DNA from: Bacteroidetes bacterium UBA955 | GTDB taxonomy: Bacteria > Bacteroidota > Bacteroidia > NS11-12g > UBA955 | NCBI GenBank assembly: GCA_002293105.1 | Contig: DBCP01000010.1 | Span: 1-11,586 of the forward strand | Direction: 5' to 3' | Length of the DNA stretch: 11,586 bases | In this document: positions 6,347-11,586 of the stretch, in pieces | How the letters are laid out: every line of letters begins with the position of its first letter | Position numbering within the stretch: position 1 is the stretch's first letter | Position numbers and translations under genes: made by a program | Notes under the pieces: model-generated | The model's database searches: none | What the model saw: only the letters and a program-made list of their open reading frames with translations | What the model was told of the DNA's origin: nothing

Positions 6347-7564
6347 ATGAGATTCCTGCTGTCAGTTTTCGCCTTGACCTCGGCCACAGTGGCCATCGCC
6401 CAAACCGCCACTCCGGCAACCACCAATGCCATAGACTACACCATCAACAAGCCTGGCAGTAGCTACGCCTTTACACCGGGTAAATTGTTGGCTGCAACCC
6501 CAGTTGAAGACCAATGCAGAACCAGCACCTGCTGGAGTTACAGCACCTTATCGCTCTTAGAAAGTGAACTCATCCGCTTGGGCAAAGGACAGCATAATTT
6601 GAGTCAGATGTACGTGGCACGATGCGCCTATACCGAAAAAGCCAAAACCTATCTCCGCATGAATGGCAACCACAGTTTTGACCAAGGGGGCGAAGGTTGG
6701 GATATTCCCAGCATTGTATCACAGTATGGCATGGTGCCCGAAAGCGTTTACACCGGATTGAAAAACGGGGCTACCCGACATGACCATAGCGAAATGATTG
6801 CCGTACTCAAAGGCTTTATGGGCGCATTGGTAAAGCGCGAAACAGGAACGTATACTGAAAGTTGGTTGCCCGCATTTGAAGGCATTTTAGACGCCTATTT
6901 GGGCCCCATCCCAAAGGAATTTACGTACGAAGGAAAAACCTACACCCCCCAGACATTCGCCGCTAGTTTGGGCTTGAACATGAGCGATTATGTGGCATTG
7001 ACCAGCTTCACCCATCACCCCAATTACAGTGCATTTGTGATTGAAGTACCCGATAACTGGGCGATGGATCGCGCCTACAATTTGCCTTTGGAAGAGTTCG
7101 CACAATCGGTAAAAACGGCTTTGAACAAAGGATACACCGTGGCTTGGGCCGCTGATGTTAGCGAAAAAGGATTTTCTTTCCGCGATGGTTTGGCGATTGT
7201 TCCTGCCGATGAATCCACCATCAAAAAAATTGGGAGCGACAACGCTGGATTCAACGACGCTGGTGCGAAAAAAGAAGGCAATGCATTTAGTCAGCCCGTG
7301 GCAGAAATGACGATTACACCGTCTGTTCGACAAGCCGCATTCGACCGTCAATCAACCACAGACGACCACGGAATGCACATTGTGGGAATGTCTACCGAGA
7401 AAAATGGAACCACTTACTTTTTGGTGAAGAACTCCTGGGGTACTGGCAATGCGTTGGGTGGATACTTTTATGTGAGCGAGGCGTATTTCAAATACAAAAC
7501 CATTTCGGTGATGCTGCACAAAGACGCAGTAGACAAAGGAATGAGCAAGAAGCTTGGGTTTTAA
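6347..7564 (+). CDS. Secreted C1-family cysteine peptidase, bleomycin hydrolase (PepC)-like
   Basis: This 405-residue papain-fold peptidase carries a signal peptide (1-18, ending VAIA before Q19), so it is predicted to be exported, unlike the cytoplasmic PepC aminopeptidases of Firmicutes. The active site is complete: oxyanion-hole Gln56 and nucleophile Cys62 in QCRTSTCWSYS, His344 in DDHGMHIVG, and Asn362 in VKNSWG. A helical insertion region between about 100 and 335 is larger than in plain papains and agrees with the bleomycin hydrolase branch, whose members cut amino acids or dipeptides from peptide N-termini. There is no long propeptide between signal and core. The gene lies 27 nt after the GNAT-like gene and 43 nt before alanine dehydrogenase, each with its own predicted box. 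Whether it is an amino- or endopeptidase cannot be read from the sequence. Confidence 0.88.
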   Translation: MRFLLSVFALTSATVAIAQTATPATTNAIDYTINKPGSSYAFTPGKLLAATPVEDQCRTSTCWSYSTLSLLESELIRLGKGQHNLSQMYVARCAYTEKAKTYLRMNGNHSFDQGGEGWDIPSIVSQYGMVPESVYTGLKNGATRHDHSEMIAVLKGFMGALVKRETGTYTESWLPAFEGILDAYLGPIPKEFTYEGKTYTPQTFAASLGLNMSDYVALTSFTHHPNYSAFVIEVPDNWAMDRAYNLPLEEFAQSVKTALNKGYTVAWAADVSEKGFSFRDGLAIVPADESTIKKIGSDNAGFNDAGAKKEGNAFSQPVAEMTITPSVRQAAFDRQSTTDDHGMHIVGMSTEKNGTTYFLVKNSWGTGNALGGYFYVSEAYFKYKTISVMLHKDAVDKGMSKKLGF

Positions 7565-7584
7565 GGAATATCAAAACAATCGCG

Positions 7585-7592
7585 TATCTTTG
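7585..7592 (+). promoter_or_regulatory. Consensus -7 promoter box for ald
   Basis: TATCTTTG is an exact match to the Bacteroidota TAnnTTTG box, 15 nt before the ATG at 7608. A T-rich GTTTT at 7558-7562 is the nearest -33 candidate (22-nt spacer). The box lies inside an in-frame upstream extension that could start at 7554, which argues that the extension is not translated. Confidence 0.6.
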
Positions 7593-7607
7593 CGCCACTT
7601 TTCAACT

Positions 7608-8723
7608 ATGATCATTGGCGTTCCAAAAGAAATCAAAAACAACGAAAACCGCGTGGCATTGACGCCCGCAGGTGCAAGTGAATTGATCAAACACGGTCAC
7701 ACACTTTACGTGCAAAAAACTGCTGGCGAAGGCAGTGGCTTTGCCGATGCTGAATATCAAGCCGCCGGGGCTACCATCCTCAATACCATCGAGGAAGTGT
7801 ATGCCATCGCCGAAATGATCATTAAAGTAAAAGAACCGATACAAAGCGAATACAACTTGATCAAAAAAGATCAGTTGTTGTTCACCTACTTCCACTTTGC
7901 TTCATACGAACCATTGACCCACGCCATGATTGAGCGCGGTGCTGTTTGTTTGGCCTACGAAACCGTAGAAAAAGCCGATCGCAGTTTGCCATTGTTAATC
8001 CCAATGAGCGAAGTGGCTGGCAGAATGAGTATCCAAGAAGGTGCCAAGTACCTTGAGAAGCCCATGGGCGGAAGAGGTGTTTTGTTGGGCGGTGTTCCTG
8101 GTGTGAAGCCTGCTGAAGTATTGGTATTGGGCGGTGGAATCGTGGGTACCCAAGCTGCCAAGATGGCCGCTGGATTGGGTGCACGTGTTACCATGATGGA
8201 CATTAGTTTGCCTCGTTTGCGCCAGCTTGATGACATCATGCCTGCCAACGTAGAAACCATGATTTCCAACGAATACAACGTTCGTAACGCCATAAAAACG
8301 GCTGATTTGGTGATTGGCGGCGTGTTAATCCCCGGTGCAAAAGCGCCCAAATTAATCACCCGTGATATGTTGCCTTCAATGAAAAAAGGTGCTGTGATTG
8401 TGGATGTAGCGATCGACCAAGGTGGTTGCTTTGAAACCTCTAAGCCCACAACCCATGCAGAACCTTGCTACGAGGTAGATGGTGTTGTACACTATTGTGT
8501 TGCCAACATGCCTGGCGCAGTCCCCTATACTTCAACATTGGCATTAACCAACGCCACCTTGCCGTATGCCGTTCAATTGGCAAACAAAGGTTGGAAGAAA
8601 GCTTGTGCCGATAGCAACGAATTGAAGTTGGGATTGAACGTCATCAACGGAAAAGTGGTATACAAAGGAGTGGCTGAGGCCTTCAATTTGGAATACACCG
8701 AAGTTGATTCTTTCCTGAACTAA
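7608..8723 (+). CDS. ald: Alanine dehydrogenase
   Basis: The enzyme interconverts L-alanine and pyruvate plus ammonium with NAD+/NADH in the cytoplasm, usually for alanine catabolism. It is 371 residues, the same length as the Mycobacterium tuberculosis enzyme, and the key residues fall at the same numbers: Arg15 (NENRVALTP), Lys75 (KVKEP), His96 (YFHFAS) and Asp270 (VDVAIDQGG). The NAD-binding Rossmann fold starts at VLVLGGGIVGTQAA (171-184), and the acid residue ending the second strand is Asp198 (MMDI). The ATG at 7608 is chosen over an in-frame ATG at 7554 because MIIGVPKEIKNNENRVA is the family N-terminus and the promoter box lies between the two. The alpha/beta hydrolase gene begins 7 nt after the stop, so the two are probably co-transcribed. 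Confidence 0.97.
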   Translation: MIIGVPKEIKNNENRVALTPAGASELIKHGHTLYVQKTAGEGSGFADAEYQAAGATILNTIEEVYAIAEMIIKVKEPIQSEYNLIKKDQLLFTYFHFASYEPLTHAMIERGAVCLAYETVEKADRSLPLLIPMSEVAGRMSIQEGAKYLEKPMGGRGVLLGGVPGVKPAEVLVLGGGIVGTQAAKMAAGLGARVTMMDISLPRLRQLDDIMPANVETMISNEYNVRNAIKTADLVIGGVLIPGAKAPKLITRDMLPSMKKGAVIVDVAIDQGGCFETSKPTTHAEPCYEVDGVVHYCVANMPGAVPYTSTLALTNATLPYAVQLANKGWKKACADSNELKLGLNVINGKVVYKGVAEAFNLEYTEVDSFLN

Positions 8724-8730
8724 TTTACCG

Positions 8731-9504
8731 ATGACCAACTTGGTCAACCACCGCATTTACGGAGACGAAAACGTCCGCCCATTGTACATTTTGCATGGCA
8801 TTTTTGGCATGCTCGACAATTGGCATCTCGCTGCTCAGCAGTTAGCGAAAGACTTCCGCGTTGTTACATTTGACGCCCGCAACCACGGGAAGAGTTTTCA
8901 CGACGCAGATTCTGGTTACAAGGCCATGGCCGAAGATCTTCGCACATTGATGTTGCACCTTGGCGATACACAAGCCGTGATCATGGGACATTCCATGGGT
9001 GGAAAAACTGCGATGTACTTCGCTGATACCTATCCCCACATGGTAGAACATTTGATCGTGGTGGATATCGCACCGAAGCGTTATGTACCCGGACATTTGG
9101 GCTATTTCAGGGCATTCAAAGAGGTATCGTTGCATACGTTAAACTCCCGAAAAGAAGCTGAGGAGGCGTTTTTGCCTTACGCCCCAGATATGGGTGTGCG
9201 ACAGTTCTTACTCAAAAACATTGAGCCCTTGCCCGGGGGTGGATACGCCACCAAAAGCAATTTGGAAGCCATCGAAAACACCTATCAAGAGATCATTGGC
9301 GAATTGTTGTTTCAGCATGTCTTTCTCAAACGGGCCGATTTTATCGCAGGCAGTAAAAGTGGTTACATCAAGGAAGAGGATAAAGACCCCATCCTCCAAT
9401 ATTTTCCCACTGCACAGTTTCATGAGGTTGCGAATGCCGGACATTGGGTTCATGCCGAAAACCCCGCTGGCTTCTTGGCTTGTTTGAACGAAATTCTGCG
9501 GTAA
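8731..9504 (+). CDS. Alpha/beta hydrolase, YbfF/ABHD11-like esterase
   Basis: This 257-residue cytoplasmic protein has a complete alpha/beta hydrolase layout: oxyanion loop LHGIFGMLDNW (21-31), FDARNHGKS (47-55), nucleophile Ser88 in GHSMGG, and His238 in NAGHWVHAENP. The catalytic acid is probably Asp112 in VVDIAP, 24 residues after the serine as in E. coli YbfF-type esterases, because the usual position after strand 7 (around 204-212) has no clear Asp. YbfF-like enzymes hydrolyse short-chain acyl and thioesters; the physiological substrate is usually unknown. MenH and other thioesterases of the fold are less likely alternatives. The start ATG is 7 nt after ald, with no room for a promoter, so it is likely the second gene of an ald operon. 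The functional link to alanine is not evident. Confidence 0.85.
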   Translation: MTNLVNHRIYGDENVRPLYILHGIFGMLDNWHLAAQQLAKDFRVVTFDARNHGKSFHDADSGYKAMAEDLRTLMLHLGDTQAVIMGHSMGGKTAMYFADTYPHMVEHLIVVDIAPKRYVPGHLGYFRAFKEVSLHTLNSRKEAEEAFLPYAPDMGVRQFLLKNIEPLPGGGYATKSNLEAIENTYQEIIGELLFQHVFLKRADFIAGSKSGYIKEEDKDPILQYFPTAQFHEVANAGHWVHAENPAGFLACLNEILR

Positions 9505-9522
9505 TATTTCCCGCGGTATTTG

Positions 9523-9530
9523 TACCTTCG
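9523..9530 (+). promoter_or_regulatory. Candidate -7 promoter box for the barrel-waaA pair
   Basis: TACCTTCG, identical to the box ahead of ccmB, ends 12 nt before the ATG at 9543 in the 38-bp gap after the hydrolase gene. No strong -33 TTTG is visible. It would drive both the barrel gene and the overlapping waaA. Confidence 0.45.
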
Positions 9531-9542
9531 TTTTTTATCCAA

Positions 9543-10355
9543 ATGAAACAACTCATTGCCTCAACATTGGCGCTCCTTCTTTCTGTTACGGCGATGTGTC
9601 AGGTTGCAGCACCCACAGTAAGTCCATCTTCATCGCCCAACACAACCACTGCACTAATACGTCCTACTTGGGTGGCAATGCACGTTGGCGGTGGCTTTCA
9701 ATTGAATGCAGGGGGATGGCGCGAGCGATACAATGCCAATGCTAAATTTGATTTGGGCGCAGAATATCAGCACAAAGAGCAGTGGTTGGTAGGCTTCAAT
9801 TATGTGCCGTATACAGGCGGATGGGTCAACACAGACAGCATGTATGGCGATATCATATCTAACGCCAATTACTTGTTTGATGTGAATGGAAATCCTGCGG
9901 TGATTCGAACTTATTTGCGTGGTTTCAATTTTTGTGCAACCGGCGGCAAGATCATTCCGTTGAAGCAAAGCACATTGAAAAACCCACGTACATGGTCGCT
10001 CCAGTTGATTGGCGGCATAGGATATCACGAACACTTCACAAAGTTTCAGTTCGACAAGGGGTTGGTTCCTCAGTTGGAGGGTTTTTATGAGGCGGGGCAC
10101 GACAATTATCGTGCGGGATATTGTTTTACGGAGCAGGTTCGTTTGCAGTATATGAACCCGAACACGTTGAGTTTCCAGGTGGGGTTGGGATTGATTCAGG
10201 GGGTAACGAAGAACATGCGGGAGTGGGACATGGGTACATTTAGGGCGCCAGATGCGCAGCAGACCGATTTTGGGTTTGGGATAAACTGCAATTTGGTGAT
10301 TCCGATTATCATTTATACGAAAAACGCGGTCAGGGAAACGGAATATTTCGAATGA
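9543..10355 (+). CDS. Predicted outer-membrane beta-barrel protein, function unknown
   Basis: The 270-residue product begins with a signal peptide (MKQLIASTLALLLSVTAMC, cleaved near Cys19-Gln20; not a good lipobox). A Ser/Thr/Pro-rich spacer (about 23-37) precedes a body of alternating polar/aromatic strands rich in Gly and Tyr, for example VAMHVGGGFQLNAGG (43-57), WLVGFNYVPYTGGW, SLQLIGGIGYHEHF and LSFQVGLGLIQGV, the look of an outer-membrane barrel of roughly eight to ten strands. I do not recognise a named family. The start at 9543 is preferred over an in-frame ATG at 9444, which lies within the hydrolase gene and would bury the signal peptide. Its TGA overlaps the waaA ATG in ATGA, so the two are translationally coupled, which hints at a role in LPS or outer-membrane biogenesis. 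The last third has a markedly G-rich sense strand. Confidence 0.7.
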   Translation: MKQLIASTLALLLSVTAMCQVAAPTVSPSSSPNTTTALIRPTWVAMHVGGGFQLNAGGWRERYNANAKFDLGAEYQHKEQWLVGFNYVPYTGGWVNTDSMYGDIISNANYLFDVNGNPAVIRTYLRGFNFCATGGKIIPLKQSTLKNPRTWSLQLIGGIGYHEHFTKFQFDKGLVPQLEGFYEAGHDNYRAGYCFTEQVRLQYMNPNTLSFQVGLGLIQGVTKNMREWDMGTFRAPDAQQTDFGFGINCNLVIPIIIYTKNAVRETEYFE

Positions 10356-11586
10356 TCATTGCCTTTTACAATTTGGGTTTGGTGATTTATGGTTGGCTCA
10401 TCCAATTGTTTTCGCTGTGGAATCCAAAGGCAAGGGCATTGTTTCAGGGTTGGAAGTTGGATTGCGGCAGGGGTAGGACAGACATCGTTCATAGGGTAAA
10501 CGGGGTGATTACAACGGATTTTGAGTTGGTGTGGATTCATTGCGCTTCCTTGGGTGAGTTTGAGATGGCGAAGCCCATTGCGGCCGCCTTGCAGGCGGCC
10601 TCCAGCCAACGGCATGTGCTGTTCAGTTTTTTCTCCCCATCGGGATATAATCACGCGGTATTAGATAACAATCAAACCAAAGTGTATTTGCCGTTGGATG
10701 GGCGTGACAGCGCGAAGCGCTGGCACGCGCAATGGCAACCCCAGGCTGCCATTTTTATCCGCTATGAGTTTTGGTATCATCACCTAAAAACCACACTCGA
10801 AGCAAACATCCCAACCTTTGCCCTCGGTGTATCGCTCAGACCCAATCACTTCCTCTTCTCCAAACTGGCTTCGCCCTGGATGAAAATACTAAAAAAAATA
10901 GACGGAATCGGACTGATCAACGAATCCATGACGGCCTTGGCCCAAAACAATGGCCTCAACAATGCTTTCGTCTTTGGAGATTCCAAATTCAACCGCGCTT
11001 ACGATCGAACACAACAACCCCATACGCCCCACCCCACACTTACGCCGTGGCTACAGCAAAAGCCTACCCTGATTTTCGGTAGCGCATGGATGCCCGAAAT
11101 TGAATTGCTCCAACACTTTGTACAGACCCATCCTGACATATTGAAATCTTGGCAAATACTCATCGCACCCCATGATGTTTCTGCTGAATTCTGCGGAAAA
11201 ATAAAATCATCACTGAGCCAACTCAGCCCACAGAAATATAGTGATGGCATAACAAATCCATCCCAAACGCAGGTGATTATTTTGGATTCCATCGGACAAC
11301 TAGCCCAATGTTATCGCTACGGCGCGGTGGCCATCATTGGTGGTGCCTTCGGCAAAGGATTGCACAATTCCATTGAGGCAGTGGCCTTTGGATTGCCCGT
11401 GATTTTCGGTCCCAATTACCAGAAATTTCCCGAAGCACAACAGTTTATCGACGCCGGTTTTGGGTTCAGCGTATCAAACACTGAATCCTTCTCTCAAGTT
11501 TTGATGAACTTAATGCAACAAGTCAACATTGAGGTAGATCAACCCGATACACCGCGATCATCCCCGGGGCATCCCCTATCCACGGT
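10352..11586 (+). CDS. waaA: 3-deoxy-D-manno-octulosonic acid (KDO) transferase, 3' end cut by window
   Basis: The open frame runs from the ATG at 10352 to the window edge without a stop (411 codons plus 2 nt). WaaA transfers KDO from CMP-KDO to lipid A precursor on the inner face of the inner membrane. The N-terminal hydrophobic segment (2-23) is the usual membrane anchor. WIHCASLGEFEMAKP (61-75) carries the catalytic Glu69 of the GEF motif. FFSPSGYN (93-100), YLPLD (112-116) and IRYEFWYH (136-143) are family blocks, and IIGGAFGKGLHNSIEAVAFG (328-347) through PVIFGPNYQKFPEA is the GT-B CMP-sugar site. Relatives are about 410-430 residues, so only a short tail is missing. The start overlaps the barrel gene stop by 4 nt. 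Codon style changes sharply near codon 130, and two strong hairpins lie just before that point, but aligned motif spacing looks normal. Confidence 0.95.
   Translation, partial: MIIAFYNLGLVIYGWLIQLFSLWNPKARALFQGWKLDCGRGRTDIVHRVNGVITTDFELVWIHCASLGEFEMAKPIAAALQAASSQRHVLFSFFSPSGYNHAVLDNNQTKVYLPLDGRDSAKRWHAQWQPQAAIFIRYEFWYHHLKTTLEANIPTFALGVSLRPNHFLFSKLASPWMKILKKIDGIGLINESMTALAQNNGLNNAFVFGDSKFNRAYDRTQQPHTPHPTLTPWLQQKPTLIFGSAWMPEIELLQHFVQTHPDILKSWQILIAPHDVSAEFCGKIKSSLSQLSPQKYSDGITNPSQTQVIILDSIGQLAQCYRYGAVAIIGGAFGKGLHNSIEAVAFGLPVIFGPNYQKFPEAQQFIDAGFGFSVSNTESFSQVLMNLMQQVNIEVDQPDTPRSSPGHPLST
10582..10600 (+). repeat. 8-bp GC-rich palindrome with 3-nt loop inside waaA
   Basis: GGCCGCCT (10582-10589) and AGGCGGCC (10593-10600) are perfect reverse complements around TGC. 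The stretch encodes part of IAAALQAAS and does not lengthen the protein relative to the usual spacing between GEFE and FFSPSGY, so it is not an obvious insertion. Confidence 0.8.
10702..10728 (+). repeat. 12-bp near-perfect hairpin with GAA loop inside waaA
   Basis: GCGTGACAGCGC (10702-10713) pairs with GCGCTGGCACGC (10717-10728) through 11 of 12 positions (A10707 opposite G10723), around a GAA loop. It encodes residues 117-126, within GRDSAKRWHA, at the position where relatives have a similar-length Lys-rich stretch. In the mRNA this would be a very stable stem. Confidence 0.8.

Noticed and set aside
9654..10100. 148-codon minus-strand open frame
   Set aside because: Antisense to the barrel gene, with no promoter box or domain. 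The plus-strand frame has a signal peptide and coupling to waaA.
10582..10728. Hairpins as a terminator or attenuator inside waaA
   Set aside because: No T-run follows either stem, and the open frame continues with intact motifs, so intrinsic termination is not supported.
10771..11082. 103-codon plus-strand open frame in another phase
   Set aside because: It overlaps waaA in a different phase. WaaA motifs continue uninterrupted through this part in the 10352 frame, so there is no frameshift and no separate gene.
10040..11340. Replication terminus or dif site at the G-to-C skew flip
   Set aside because: The flip spans only about 1.3 kb, balance returns after it, and no XerC/XerD-type 28-bp site was recognised.
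1..11586. Defence, toxin-antitoxin, mobile or secondary-metabolite system
   Set aside because: All genes have housekeeping, peptidase or envelope identities. No nuclease, transposase, integrase, toxin or biosynthetic cluster motif was seen on either strand.

Overview
The window looks like an ordinary chromosomal stretch from a member of the Bacteroidota. This rests on the Bacteroidota-type forms of CcmB, the tail-specific protease, the KDO transferase and the acyl-CoA N-acyltransferase-like protein, on the lack of clear Shine-Dalgarno sequences, and on copies of the phylum's TAnnTTTG-type -7 promoter box (TATCTTTG, TAGGTTTG, TACCTTCG, TACTTTCG) only 6 to 15 nt ahead of start codons. The order or family cannot be fixed from this sequence. 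No transposase, integrase, phage gene, CRISPR array, tRNA or rRNA was seen.

Layout. At the left edge lies the start of a biotin carboxylase gene on the minus strand (1-143). It is divergent from a stand-alone ccmB heme-exporter membrane subunit (246-908, plus). Converging on ccmB are two minus-strand peptidase genes: a tail-specific S41 protease (951-3044) and, upstream of it, a secreted M49 (dipeptidyl peptidase III-like) zinc peptidase with a Gly/Pro-rich tail (3102-5186). A 170-bp divergent control region (5187-5356) carries three inverted repeats. From there everything runs on the plus strand: a GNAT-fold protein (5357-6319), a secreted bleomycin-hydrolase-like C1 cysteine peptidase (6347-7564), alanine dehydrogenase (7608-8723) followed 7 nt later by an alpha/beta hydrolase (8731-9504), then a predicted outer-membrane beta-barrel protein (9543-10355) whose stop overlaps the start of the KDO transferase waaA (10352 to the right edge, 3' end missing).

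How the genes may work together. Three peptidases of different catalytic type (serine/lysine, zinc, cysteine), all with an apparent export signal or membrane anchor, lie within about 6.6 kb next to alanine dehydrogenase. This fits periplasmic peptide turnover and amino-acid catabolism, but co-regulation is not shown. The barrel/waaA pair is an envelope (lipid A-KDO) unit.

I found no strong candidate for a new multi-gene system. Most worth a second look are the long inverted repeat in the 5187-5356 control region, two strong hairpins inside waaA where the strand composition flips from G-rich to C-rich, the unknown barrel protein translationally linked to waaA, the HEXXH-type M49 peptidase with its repetitive tail, and the set of very short predicted leaders.
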